64,000 nt of DNA from the NCBI GenBank assembly GCA_024760905.1, contig CM045745.1:2731501-2795500 (forward strand), given 5' to 3'. A model generated the notes under the pieces. That model searched no databases. It had not been told where the DNA came from and saw only the letters and a list, made by a program, of their open reading frames with translations. The translations under genes were made by a program, and so were the position numbers. The stretch comes from Plotosus lineatus. Its lineage: Eukaryota > Chordata > Actinopteri > Siluriformes > Plotosidae. Shown here in pieces: positions 35,262 to 46,620 of this stretch. Within the stretch, counting starts at the first letter, position 1. Each line of letters opens with the position of its first letter.

Positions 35262-35931
35262 TTAATTTTTAAAAGTAATAGGTGCAAAATCAAAATGTTT
35301 TTTCTACCAATCATCAGAGTCACTATGGACCAGTATGAATGTGAACCTAAAGCAATGAGTTTGTTCTTTTACATATTAATTGGGTTACTTTAATTCCTTT
35401 CTAGTGTATTGTATAAATTCTACATGTTTGTTTTAAATTTTGTATGTTCTTGTAAATAAATTAGGAAGATTTGAACATGCTTAGAGGTATAGGACCTGCA
35501 CAAATATGATTTTAACTGGGAGGTGGGTACGTTGTACGTAATCAGTTATGAATCGATGGTACGGAGTCGGATTAAAGAAGACTCCCTTTCGAATATGGTA
35601 CAGCCAACAATTTTATTTGCTTTATTTATTTCAGTGTTTATTATCGTTATTAGTACATACTGTCATTACTTGCAGTATTTTCACTGTTATTGTTACTGTT
35701 GTTACTTAAAACCTATGCCAAATCAAACATTGTTACTGTTGTTACTAGTATGTACTTTCTTTTCTTTAATCATATTATTTAAATATCCAAGTGATTTTTT
35801 TTTTGTCATTGTTTGTACTACTGTATAAAGCACTGTTTACTGACCACTATTTTTACATTTTCAAAATAAACATTCATTGCTTCATGAAGACATTTCATCT
35901 TTTGCTCTCTTTACTCTGTCGTTCTCTGCAG
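34471..35931. other. Intron sequence upstream of the first visible asap1 exon
   Basis: No mobile element recognised. There is a (GT)n tract at 35202-35260 and a pyrimidine-rich run with TTCTCTGCAG ending at 35931, a good splice acceptor. Confidence 0.6.
35202..35260. repeat. (GT)n microsatellite
   Basis: About 29 uninterrupted GT units. Confidence 0.95.
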
Positions 35932-36004
35932 GCACTCGATCAAGACCGCACGGCATTGCAGAAGGTGAAGAAGTCCGTAAAAGCAATTTATAACTCTGGC
36001 CAAG
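35932..36004 (+). CDS. asap1: asap1 coding exon, BAR domain (first exon in window)
   Basis: ASAP1 is a BAR-PH-ArfGAP-ankyrin-SH3 protein. It stimulates GTP hydrolysis on Arf proteins and shapes membrane and actin at focal adhesions, podosomes and endosomal tubules. This 73-base exon encodes ALDQDRTALQKVKKSVKAIY then NSGQ, plus one base of the next codon. From memory this equals vertebrate ASAP1 from about residue 43 (ASAP2 differs at several positions here). It is flanked by TTCTCTGCAG and GTAAGA, and its phase-1 end joins the next exon in frame as GAG (E). It is part of the first BAR helix. The exon before it, carrying the start codon, was not found in the window. Confidence 0.93.
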
Positions 36005-36817
36005 GTAAGACCTGCACGCCAGTCCCATCGTCCAGCAGTCTTCAGACTAGATTTTACCGCGATGAGCTGCTTAAGAGCACTACCACTGTTTTTATTAACA
36101 GTTTTCATGCTTATGCACTCAGGCCAATCCAAGCTGCACAGCCAACGCCTGGACAATCGTTATCTACTTTAACGAATCTTAATTTCAACCACAATATGCA
36201 AACAGTGGCGTCAGAACTGGGCAACAGCATAGACCTTAGTTTTAATCTCCTGAGCAGGGCACATGGCAGAAGTGCATTTAGAGCCACTTTTGCTGGCTTA
36301 ATATGGGCAGCATATCAGGTACATGATTCAGAAAGGTTGTGTGTGGTCTCCTAAATAATCCTGAGTGTACTGTGGGTGTAATGGGCCATAAAGCCATCAA
36401 AACATCATGTCCGGTTTCCTTTAAGAGCCAGGCGCACTTCTACCTCGGTGAATTGTTCTGGTGATTTAATTTTTTGGGTCGTAGAGAGGAACATCCTTCA
36501 GCAATGGAATGAGATTCTGTTTTTGATGAAGTACAAACACCCGAACAGTCCTTCTCACTGCACCATAACAATGAGGTCGGCCAAAAACCTAAATGTGACG
36601 TGTTTGTGTTTTGTTTTGTTTTGGAGAAATAAGGTGACGAAAGAAAGAACTTCAAGTTAAATGTAGGTAAAGTGACTGAAGCTCAAAGCTTGAGGTGAAT
36701 TCCAGCAATTTGTTGAGGTGACCGTTTAAACAAATAAATAACAAGAAGCTTTTTTATATACATGCTTATTTAAATTTTCTGTTTTACACTACACCCCACA
36801 TGATCAGTTTATACATG
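36005..36817. other. Start of the 18.5-kb asap1 intron, no repeat recognised
   Basis: The donor GTAAGA is at 36005. No exon or element is seen before the MITE at 36818. Confidence 0.5.
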
Positions 36818-37047
36818 TACACTCGGCCCCCTTCTTACAAAATTAATCCGTTCCAGCACTTTTTTCGGAACCTGGAGTTTCCATAAGTAAAGGTGCATTT
36901 TTCATGTAAAACGTGTGATTTGTTCCAAGGCTCCCAAGACTACCCCTTAAAAATGATAAAAGCGTAGCTTTAAAGGTATTTACTCCATGTTCATCATGTC
37001 TTCTTAGCAGAGTTATAATCTTACAATGACCATAGCACCGGGAATCA

Positions 37048-37095
<48 letters not shown>

Positions 37096-37475
37096 CGCGT
37101 GTGCTGACCATGTCTTCTTAGCAGAGTTATAATCTTACAAATGTTTATGGAAGGTTAAAAGCCTGAGCCATAAAATACAGTTGGAATGACACACTAACAT
37201 GAACATGGATCACCCAAACTTGAACAAATTTTGAGAGATAGCCAATGGGAGTGAGCTGCGTCATCCCTCCTAGCCAATGGGAGGCCAGCGTGGCTGGATG
37301 TTGGGAGACAGCCAATGAGAGAGCAACTCACACATTGTTTGAATGTTTGAATGGTGCGTATGGCACTTTTTCTAAGAAGTTGTTTCATATACAGAGGACA
37401 AAAATTTAGGAAAATATTTTTCGTATACTGGATTTTTTGTATTCGGAGGTTTTCGTAAGCAGGGGGCCAACTGTA
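36818..37475. mobile_element. Pogo/Tigger-like MITE (family E), copy 2
   Basis: It is bounded by TACACTCGGCCCCCTTCTTA and GTAAGCAGGGGGCCAACTGTA. It shares several interior blocks with 11276-11926. A (GT)n tract (about 37050-37087) lies inside. About 60 bases (ACCATGT..CTTCTTAGCAGAGTTA) are repeated at 36988 and 37108 around it. Confidence 0.78.
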
Positions 37476-37477
37476 TA

Positions 37478-37595
37478 GGGTTGTGTCAGGAAGGGCATCC
37501 GACGTAAAAACCTATGCCAAATGTGCGAATCAGATAATTCGCTGTGGCGACCCCTGAAAAAGGGAAAAAAACCGAAAGGAAAAGAAGAAGAAAAA
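37478..37595 (+). mobile_element. 5'-truncated S-RTE SINE or RTE 3' tail
   Basis: It begins GGGTTGTGTCAGGAAGGGCA and ends GCCGAAAGGAAAAGAAGAAG. It has the CCGACGTAAAAACC form of the SINE, so a truncated SINE is the better reading. It abuts the MITE end. Confidence 0.75.
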
Positions 37596-39429
37596 GTAAC
37601 GCGTATTCAACTGAAACTGAACAACCTTACTGTTCCAAAAATCTTTAGAAAACAATTTCAAACCGAACTAAACTAATTTCAGAATCACACCATCCAACAT
37701 GGAATCATTTTGTGTGTCGTTTTTACATTGCCTGAGATGCTTTCTGAGGGTTTCAGCGTAGCTTTTCAAAAAAAAAAAAAAAAAGTTAAGGTGCCGCACC
37801 AAGTTTTCGGTTCTGCTGATAAACTGGGAATTTTTTTTTAAATCCTGCTTTATAATATAGATTTTTAAAATCTGTTTTGGTGTACACTATAGAAGTCTTT
37901 CAAAGTAATCTTTTATTTTTAATGATTTGCATGTTTGTGCCTTAGGAGAGTAATGCATCTGACCAGACAGATGAATTTAAAAAAGGTTGCAAATGTCGCT
38001 GTGGTTAAAACACCTCTGGCAGTGGCGTGTTAATCTTGGTGCCACACATGTTGGATGTATGACTGGGACCTATGACACCACAGACACAACAGTTCAGCCT
38101 GGCACTTGTGGTGGTATTGGGTATGAGGAATATTTTTTGTTGTTGCTTTTTCATGTTTATTTTTGAGGAAACATGAACTGCTGTTCCATGTTTGTGCCGA
38201 GATGAGCCAGACATGCAGCTGAAAATCCATCTGCATTTCTTTTATCAGTGAGAAGTAGTTTCCTTTTTTGAACTCCTTTCATTTTCCTTGCACCAAGTGC
38301 AGTCATGCAATGCAACTTGTGTACAGTAAAATATTAAGGGGGGGGGGGGTGGTTATATTTCATTTGCTGATGGCAGACAGCGAGTGTACAAACGATGCCG
38401 TGAATTATTTTCAAGACGAATGTGTCCAAGAATAGGGTCGTTTCAGTGAGGAAAGTGTGTTTATGTGGTTGGCCATTATTGTTGGGTTTAGAGGCGACCT
38501 TGTGATTGTTCAAGTTGCACTGACTGCACAGCGGACTTGATTTTTAGGTCAGTTCTCCTTCTTATGCATCATCATAGGTGTCAATGGCTGCTCTTTCTTT
38601 TTCAGCATGTCGGTGCACAACGGCACACAGCCATATTGACAAAAAACTTTTTTTACAGCAGGCAGGAGTATCAATGTCATCAACTGGCCATATGTTTGAC
38701 CAGAACTGAACCCATGAAATATCATTTTGGGACACACTGTGTAGACTTGTTCATCGAAGTCAGCCATTGCCACATAATGTTCACGGTTTGCTGTAGCAAG
38801 CGGAGTGGAGGAATATTCCTTTAGTCTCTGTACAGTCCATTCCACGTTGTCTCCGCACATGTGCGGCTGCATAGGGTGGACCCACTAGGTATTGATGGCT
38901 TTACAGGGTGTGTGGGACTGCCAAATGATGTAATCTCTAACTTGTGTTTTGCGGTTTCATAATGTTGTAACAAAGCTGGAGTTGTGTTTTCAATGTGTTT
39001 CTGGACGTGACAATGAAATCAATAACAACCTTGGCTCATTCATATTTGGCATGAGCAGCTATTTGTTCCCTCAAAACCAAATTAGCATTTTATACAAGAG
39101 GCCATCTGTGTGGTGTTACTGGCTGTGAACATCCATGCGATGATCTTAAATTACCCATTTTATAATGGCTTCCATTGAACAGGAAATATATGGCCTCCTC
39201 AGTCATTAGAGCCAAAAGAGCACTGTTGGAGTATCACAGAATGGGAGATTTTCTGAGATCTAGCTGGCACAGATGCAGTAATTCTCTGATGCATTCTTGT
39301 CAGGATCAAGGAGCAAAACCATGGAATGATTACAGCTAAGAGCGGGCCAACCCAGCATTATTATGGTTTTCCTAATAAATAAGCTGGTGAGTTATAAAAT
39401 CAAATAATTTCTGCATCATTCTTTTAAAT
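37596..39429. other. asap1 intron, unassigned; one unknown 107-residue open frame
   Basis: No mobile-element ends seen. A minus-strand open frame at 38549-38872 (NREHYVAMADFDEQVYTVCP in its middle) resembles nothing I know. A G run lies at 38338-38350. Confidence 0.4.
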
Positions 39430-39780
39430 CGATTACCGTGAGCTCATTCATGCACTTATCTCATCCATTTATGGAACCACTTAATCTTACGAGGGTCACA
39501 GGGAGGCTGGTGCCTGTCCCAGATGACACTGGGAGAAGGTGTGATATACCTTGAACAGCTTGCCAGACCATTGCTCACAACCATTCACACGCACACCTTG
39601 GATCAATTTAGAACAGCCAATTAGCCTTATGGTCTGTGGGAGATAACGGAGTCACTGGAGGAAACCAAGCATGGTGAGAACATGAAAACTTGACACCAAC
39701 ATCTGAGCCCAGACATCAAATTCAGAACCTTCTTGGTGTGAGGTGGACAATGTAATTACTACCCTTATAGTAAACTCATC
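39430..39780 (-). mobile_element. tRNA-derived SINE, ATTCATT-tail family
   Basis: Minus-strand head with GTTCTGAATTTGATGTC in the position of the B-box region. The body carries the standard fish motifs: ACAGGCACCAGCCTCCCTGT near 39515, and CACACCTTGGATCAATTTAG near 39600 on the + strand. The tail is CATAAATGGATGAGATAAGT. Confidence 0.65.
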
Positions 39781-40444
39781 AACAAATAGTCATAAAATAT
39801 TTCTCAAGGAGATATAATGCACAGTGGTACCTTGACTTACGAGTGCATTTTATAACAAATTTTCCATGATACGAGCATCACCACCAAAAATCTGCCCCAT
39901 CTAACGAGCAAAATTTTGATTTATGAGCTCTGCTGGGGAGATGGCTTTTCCAGGCTGATTAGCCTCATATTGTTTTCCATGTATTCCTCCATGCTCCGGG
40001 AACGCCTAGTGCAGTGGTTTTCAATCATTTTCTGTGATGCCCGCTATAAAAAAAAAAAAAAAAACATCTTACAACCCCCCCCAGCCCCCTAACACGACTA
40101 TAAATAGTGTTTACTGCACTTCATATCGTTTTCCCGGCGCTTTTTCCCGACCCCATAGGGAACACAGTGAGAGCGCCACTGCCACCTGCTGTAAAGTATG
40201 CGCAATTACACTTAATTCTAGTACAGTATGGCAAAAAAGCATGTTCCTCAGGGTCATACGCGTCTCCCCTGGCATCACTCCTCACCCCACTATTTGAGAA
40301 GCACTGGCCTTGTGGGAGCTCACCACGTGCCTTTCCTCGCTGGCATTCATAGCGTGCACATGCACAAAATTGTTCTCCTCCTTCTCTGTTACACACCACC
40401 TCATGCCTGCCCACGTGGCATCTTCACGCCCACGTGACATCTTT

Positions 40445-41190
40445 GCTGCAGTCGATGATCGGAAGGGTTAGTTGCCTTATTGTTTATTCTTGTCATCATC
40501 ATCTCCCGCTTCTTCTGCGGTCGTGTCATGGGGGCAGCAACCTAAGCAAAGAGGTCCAGACGTCCCGCTCCCCAGTCACTTCCTCCAGCTCTTCTGGGGG
40601 GGCACCAAGGCATTCCCAGATAAGCTGAGAGACATTGTCCCTCCGGCGTGTTCTAGGTCGACCCTGGGGCCAAAAACACCACAAGAGAGAGGCGTTCGGG
40701 AGGCATTCTGACCAGATGCCCGAGCCACATCAACTGGCACCGTTCAATGCGGAGCAAAAGCGGATCTACTCCGAGCTCTCCCAGGATGGTTAAGCTTCTC
40801 ACCTTATCTCTGAGGGAAAGCCCCGCCATTCGGCGAAGGAAACTCATTTCAGCTGCTTGTATCAGTGATCTTGTTCTTTCAGTCACTATCCAAAGCTTGT
40901 GACCGTAGGTGAGGGTTGGAACATAGATTGTCTGGTAAATTGAGAGCATTGCCTTGTTGCTCAGCTCCCACTTCACCATGACGGACCGGTATCGGCTCCA
41001 TTTAACAGCAGAGGCTGCAGCGATCCGTCTGTCGATCTCCCGCTCCATCCTTCCCTTACTCGTGAACTGGACTCCAAGATATTTAAACTCTTCCATTTGG
41101 GGCAGGATCTCATTCCCGACCCGGAGGGTGCATCCCACCTTTGTTCGAATGAGAACCATGGCCTCGGACCTGGAGGTGCTGATTTTTGTA
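40445..41190 (-). mobile_element. Rex3 LINE, 3' half, inside family D
   Basis: The minus-strand frame 41159-40653 reads MVLIRTKVGCTLRVGNEILP, EEFKYLGVQFTSKGRMEREI, TYGHKLWIVTERTRSLIQAA, LRIERCQLMWLGHLVRMPPE, the standard Rex3 C-terminal order. Downstream are a shifted remainder and the Rex3-like tail GCGGGAGATGATGATGA near 40495. The 5' half is missing, as is usual for LINE copies. Confidence 0.88.
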
Positions 41191-41285
41191 TTATTGTCAA
41201 TTATTAATAATTATTATGAATGTTAACGTACATGTATGATTATTATTGTGAAATATTTATTGTTTTTACATGTTTATTTTTAATA

Positions 41286-42148
41286 TACTGTATTCGACGT
41301 GATAAGCACCCAAAGCGTTAAAAATTGAAATGGGTGGGTGCTTATTAAAATGTTACCAGCAGATTGGAACGGTATGTGCTTATTACCATCGAGGTGGAAA
41401 ACATGAATAATAACAGAACAATAAAAGAGTTTTACTGGTATTTGTGTTATGCATTTTGTGGTATGAACCAAACTGCTTACATGAAGGCTGAAAATAAACA
41501 GAAAACAGCATTTTTTTTTTTTTTTAACGACCCCTTACATTTCCCTCCTGGGCTACCTCTTTTCCTTTCGGCTGTTCCCATAAACATTTTCCTGGAAGTA
41601 AAATCGAGCCAATCAACACAAATGTCAACTTTAGCAGATGCCACGTTGAACCCATCAACACGAACATAAACAAAAGCACATGTCCAGGAACGTTCTTAAA
41701 TTTATGAAGTTAGTGAACAGGAGAATCGGGTGAAAAATACTCGTCATCACTTTCTGATAGGTCCATATCTGGCTCATTGCTCCATTCATTCAGAGCATCC
41801 CATAGTTTTGCTGTAGCAGTTTCTAATGGTTCATTGGTTGTTGGACATTTACCAAGAGAACACAGCAAAATATTTTCCTGTTTTTTGAAGCACGGCGGAA
41901 CAATCAAATATGTTGTTACTGATGAACATTATAGACATTCTCCAGTGGCAGGGGGTCTTGAAATACCGTGTAAACTGACTTTTACAGGCAGTGAACGCCT
42001 CATTTTACTGTTACAGAAACTGATCTAATAAAATTCGGTAAGTTTGACCTACGATTTTGCTCCCAGGACACATGGGCGGTTATTAGACGTAAGAGCAAAA
42101 ACATTCTGGCCTTATTGGAGCAGGGTGCTTATTACATTGAATGCAGTA
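41286..42148 (-). mobile_element. Pogo-like element (family C), copy 3, best bounded
   Basis: Ends TACTGTATTCGACGTGATAA and (inverted) TACTGCATTCAATGTAATAA, both followed by GCACCC, define a TA-flanked element of 863 bases. It carries the acidic peptide on the minus strand and TIKYVVTDEHYRHSPVAGG on the plus strand. A 22-base piece of RTE/SINE tail (CTTTTCCTTTCGGCTGTTCCC) near 41560 is foreign. Confidence 0.8.
41710..41907 (-). pseudogene. Acidic C-terminal-type peptide of family C, copy 3
   Basis: It reads KKQENILLCSLGKCPTTNEP, then LETATAKLWDALNEWSNEPD and an acidic tail ending DEYFSPDSPVH. It is homologous to 13725-13919. The function is unknown; a transposase tail is an inference. Confidence 0.45.
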
Positions 42149-42323
42149 TTAGATGAAATAGACATGTTTGTGTCAGGTTATATTAGTTTGGGAGGGTGTT
42201 GGAACAAATTAATTGGTTTTCCCTAATTTTTTCCTATGGGAATTTTTATTTTATCTAACGAACATTTTGACTTACGAGCTTGCCCTCGGACGCATAAAAT
42301 CCGTAAGTCAAGGTTCCACTGTA

Positions 42324-43072
42324 CTTGGTTAAATTTTAATTCAGTTTCTACATAATTAATAAAATATGACAGGGTTTGAAATTATAGGTGACCAATATGT
42401 AAACTTTTTTAAACCATTTTTTCATTTACAATGATATTTTTGTTTCCTCTCCAAGGTTGACTCATTTACAATAACAGTATATTTCAGAGGGATTTATATC
42501 TATTATACCATGGTTTATAATTTAAAAATGTCGTATTGATTAGGCACAGATTTTCACCCATCATATCTTGATTTGAATTAATTTAATGAATAGTAAAAAC
42601 ACTAGACAGCTCCCATCTCTTTGTCTCCAAGGCAACATAGTTTGCAGAGACATTTCCAAATTCATAATCCCAGGTCTAAACAGGTCAATTTAATTAAAAG
42701 CAAAATGGTATAGGCAGAGACACAGGAGATAAAAAGCATACAAGCTACTAGGAAATAAATACCACATAATAAGGCACTTTTTACACGAATGATAATGAAC
42801 ATAATGAGACATGGCAAATTGGAGAATGTACGCAATTGTATGATTTGTTTGTTTTCTACAAAATACTAATTCACTGTTACTTTAATTTTATGACCATGAA
42901 CAGTGAACAATATAAACTCTTGTAATAGTAAATTCTTAGAATTAAACTGTTAGGCCTCATTAACTTATTGGCACAGTACGACTCTGTCATTGTTGACTGA
43001 TGACCATTTCAGAGTCAAATATTAATAATAATATTAATAAGCAGCTTTCTGAGGCCCGGACAATAAGATGGA
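42324..43072. other. asap1 intron, unassigned AT-rich sequence
   Basis: No repeat ends, open frames or exons recognised. Confidence 0.45.
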
Positions 43073-43287
43073 ACCGTATTTTTCCAGACTATAAGGCGCA
43101 CTTTTTCCCCCATACTTTGGCTGAAGGTGCGACTTATACTCTAGAGCGACTTATATGTGAAATTGTTGCATTTGATTCTGTTTGTCATAATAATAAGACA
43201 TAATTTGACATGTTTATTTTACACTCGCAACCACAGGAGTGCACTCTAGGCTTGGGTACCAGTACCTGCTCATCCACTACTGAAGAA

Positions 43288-43587
43288 ATGGCCCCAAAAA
43301 GAAAATCGTATTCTGTGGATTACATGCTGCAAGTAGTGAAATATGCAGTAGTAAATGGTAACCGAGCAGCAGAAAGAAAGTTTGAAGTGAATGAGAAACA
43401 TGTGAGGGACTGGAGTAAAGCAGAGGTTATTATTACTGCAATGAAGAAAACAAAAAAAGCTAAAAGGCTAAAAGCTAGATGGCCTCAGCTAGAGGAAGGA
43501 GCTCGCACATGGGTGCTTGAGCAACATGCTACAGGGAGAGGATTGTCAACAGTGCAGTTGCATTTCCATGTCCAGGTAGTGAAATAA
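43288..43587 (+). pseudogene. N-terminal DNA-binding part of a pogo/Tigger-type transposase
   Basis: The frame from MAPKRKSYSVDYMLQVVKYA through GNRAAERKFEVNEKHVRDWS to WPQLEEGARTWVLEQHATGR and LSTVQLHFHVQ is the two helix-turn-helix (CENP-B-like) region of pogo/Tigger transposases. The protein is cut after about 100 residues, before the DDE domain. A second partial duplication of the same region (43640-43860) is more decayed. The open frame starts upstream at 43210, but this ATG fits the family. Confidence 0.8.
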
Positions 43588-44340
43588 TGAACATAATTTC
43601 ACATGTGCATTTTTACACTCACAACCACAAGAAGGCAACAAGAGGGCAGAAAAAGCAGAGATTATTATTACCGCAATGAAGAAAACAAAAAAATGCTAAC
43701 CGGTGGCTAAAAGCTAATCGTGGGCTAAAAGCTAGAGGAACGAGCTCGCATATGGGGGCTTGAGCCTCAGGGAGAGTGCAGTCTCAGTCAAGCTCAGTCA
43801 ACAGTGCAGTTGTGTCTCCATGTCCAGGTAACTACAACAACTGTCAAGGAGATGAATAGAAATGACTTTGCGTGAGGACCTTCTTGGTGTTACCACTTCA
43901 TGCAACACAACCACCTCTCTATCAGAGCAAGGACCACAACGTCGCAAAAACTGCCAGCAGATTTCCAAGCCAAGGTAGACAGTTTCCATAAGTTTGTGAC
44001 TTATAGTCCAGTGCGACTTATATACAGTAGGCCCTCGTTATTCGCGGGGGTTTGGATCCGGACCCTCCTGCGAATGAAGATAATCCACGAGTTCTGTACC
44101 CAGAAGTAAAACCTCATGTATCATATTACATACGCGAATGATCAACCGGAAGTAAAATACTATGTATCTATTACATGCGCTAAAACATGCTTCTTAAACA
44201 CATTCTAGAGACAGTCTTACTCATTAATAATAAAAAAGAATAATAGTAAAAACACATTAAGATTCAGTAATTAATGTAGTAAAGTGTAGTCACGATTAAG
44301 AAAAACTTAATTTTTTACTGTGATATTTATTGATAATAAA

Positions 44341-44348
44341 ATATAAAC

Positions 44349-44397
<49 letters not shown>
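44341..44397. repeat. (AT)n microsatellite
   Basis: About 22 or more AT units inside the nest. Confidence 0.95.
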
Positions 44398-44398
<1 letters not shown>

Positions 44399-44400
<2 letters not shown>

Positions 44401-44510
44401 CAGTGGTACCTCACCTTACGATAGCCCCAGCAAACGAAAAATCCAGGTTACGAAAAACATTTTCCAAAATTTTTTGTCTCTGTATATGAAACAAATTCTC
44501 CCTACCAAAC
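44399..44510. mobile_element. End fragment of family E MITE
   Basis: It starts TACAGTGGTACCTCACCTTA and includes ACATTTTCCAAAATTTTTTG, matching the inverted right end at 11926. Confidence 0.7.
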
Positions 44511-44512
44511 GC

Positions 44513-44905
44513 GCTAGCATTGAGCTACCATAGCATATTAGCTCACGATAGGAGTTGTTGCATGCTTGGTTGCCCGAAGCTGAAGCTGCTCATAGCTGTA
44601 GTAGGGTCGACCGGTCATAGACGAGCATAGTGCAAAACATGAACAAAGAATACAACAAATAAAGCAAATTAAAAGGAATAAAGACGCAATTTGACTTTGA
44701 GAACTCCGTGATGTCGCCCTCTAGGCAGCGCCACCTTGGAGCCGGCACTCCAAGTTCAATGTAAAAGGACATGAAGCGTAATAAAGTTTATCCTTTTGAT
44801 ATCATTTGTTAAACATGCCACAGGACATTAAATCTCACACACAAACATTCTAAACATTACCTTAGATACTGTACTGGAATAATAATTGAAAAAGACTTTA
44901 ATTCA
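44513..44905 (-). mobile_element. 5' leader of the jockey-superfamily LINE, copy in the nest
   Basis: Aligned over about 380 bases to 47822-48205, at roughly 88 percent by eye. It includes GCTCATAGCTGTAGTAGGGT and the inverted AAGGTGGCGCTGCC block. Only the leader is present. Confidence 0.75.
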
Positions 44906-45552
44906 ACAGTTCAGAGGAAACTGTCATTTCTTCAGGAGAAAGTCTTATTTCTTTGAAGAGACATCCTGCGTTTTCTATCGCTTAGCCAGAGAAGACACAC
45001 AGCGTTTGAGTGGCATCATAGAGCTTAACTGGTAATTAAAACACTCACAAAAAAAGAGGCTCATTGACAACTTGTGCGCGAATGAGGAAAAATGGGCGTT
45101 ACATCATCTCAACCAATCAGCAGGAAGGAGGACAGCCATTGGCTGAATTTGAGTGATGTGTCAGTTGCTTAGTAGTCCGTGAATACTCAAACCGTGAATA
45201 GTCAAGCCCGCGAATAGTCAAGGGCTTACTGTATATATTTGTGTATATTTTATATTTCATATATAAAAGGACACAAACTGAGTATAATTTCCATTAAACA
45301 TACAGCACTGTAGTTTTCAAAAAAATGCCCACTAGGGGGAGGTATTGCATTATATTGTACTTTGCATTGCATTATATCAGGGGTCTGGCTTCCAGAGGTT
45401 AGAGAATTAAACCAGCTTTCACCTGAATGATGGGAGAATCTGCCTAAGGCAGAGTCCTGCAACGGTCGGGTACCCAGTGGATACCCTTTCAAAAATGCTC
45501 TTTTAGGGTTGAAAAATTACATAGATGAAAATTAAGTCACGGGTGTGGGCGG

Positions 45553-45634
45553 ATATTTACTTGGTGTGGGCGGGGTGATTTTGTGTGTGTCCACTAGAAC
45601 ACACACAACTATCCCGCCCACACCAAATAAATAT
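45553..45634. repeat. Short inverted repeat able to form a hairpin
   Basis: ATATTTACTTGGTGTGGGCG... (45553-45574) pairs with 45613-45634 at 21 of 22 positions. The spacer contains TGTGTGT and ACACACA, which can extend the stem. It looks like the fold-back core of a small element. Confidence 0.85.
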
Positions 45635-46494
45635 AAAAAAGCCGAGTGTTCTCACCATCAGCAGCGTGGCGAGCAAGAGATTTTTCCACTGCCAGAGTTT
45701 GTAATCCAGGAACAGAAATCATAGCTGAAGTAAAAGACGGTGGGTGAGATTTATTTATACACAGCAATCTCCAAATGAAATGACTCTCCTCCCAGTGACA
45801 AAATAAAAGACTGGGTGTGGTTCAGTCTCCACTCTGAGAATGGGTCGGTCAGTGCAGCATTAAGCATTAATATTATTTAAAGGAATGTTGAGCAGGCTCC
45901 TTTTTAAAATAAGTCTTCATATTCTTTGTGTTGCTGTTGTTTTTGTAAATTAAAACTATGACAAAACAATATTGAATAAAGAAGAAGAAAATCCCACGAG
46001 GGGATGGTGAGGTAGATACCCAACCCGTTACACATCTGGCTGTTCCCCGTCCCTCACTTAGTGGGATAGATATTCTTTTTCTTTATAAAAATACAAGAAG
46101 GACTCGAACACATTCATTCATTTTCTGAACCGCTTAATCCTAATTAGGATGGCGATTTTTCTTTTTAATCTAAATGTTTTTGTTGGAGGCAGAATTGTAA
46201 TGTAATGGTCTCTGCAGTTGTTTAAATCAGTGCAACACATTGAAAAAGGGGGAAAACATTATATGCTGTGCTATTTGATTTTAAATGTCAAAAAAGGATT
46301 AGTGGTTCCCAGTGTTTTCTTTTAACGGGTCCAAATGGCTCTTTGAATGACAAAGGTTGCCAACCCCTGAACTAGAAGTATCCAGAATACTAAGGCAGGT
46401 TCCAGTCTGATGATGAGGCTAAGGCAGAATACTAAAATGAATACTGAGGCAGGATCCATTCTGACCTTGTTTCATACAACATTCAACTTCTTAG

Positions 46495-46620
46495 CACTTC
46501 TGCAGCAAAACGTTTTCCTTCCTGAATCATATCAAGCAGTTCTATTTTTTCATGCAGCGCCATTGCCTTTTTCTGGCGCTTCAGCGCCTTACCAGAAGCC
46601 TGAGAAGATTTGGGTGGCAT
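46495..46620 (-). pseudogene. Tigger-type transposase N-terminus (family B)
   Basis: The minus strand from 46618 reads MPPKSSQASGKALKRQKKAM, then ALHEKIELLDMIQEGKRFAA. This is the start of the first helix-turn-helix of Tigger proteins. It then breaks up. Confidence 0.72.

Larger units (their letters stand above)
39821..42323. mobile_element. Pogo-like element (family D) carrying two later insertions
   Basis: The left end is ACAGTGGTACCTTGACTTAC; the right end, read inverted, is TACAGTGGAACCTTGACTTA. The left part matches the copy at 19389-20000. Rex3 (40445-41190) and a family C element (41286-42148) lie inside, accounting for about 1.6 of 2.5 kb. No transposase domain is recognisable in what remains. 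Confidence 0.78.

Noticed and set aside
1..35931. Search for the asap1 start-codon exon (MPDQ-type start) and the exon just before ALDQ
   Set aside because: I saw no splice-flanked match. It is probably left of the window, though a short exon could be missed by eye.
35791..36354. 187-residue open frame spanning the first asap1 exon
   Set aside because: Only 35932-36004 is coding; both splice sites are strong and the flanking residues are unlike ASAP1.
45376..46372. Possible hAT element (CAGGGGTC ... CCAACCCCTG)
   Set aside because: The 8 bases beside the two ends do not match and the ends differ after the first bases. At most the right side is a hAT-type end.
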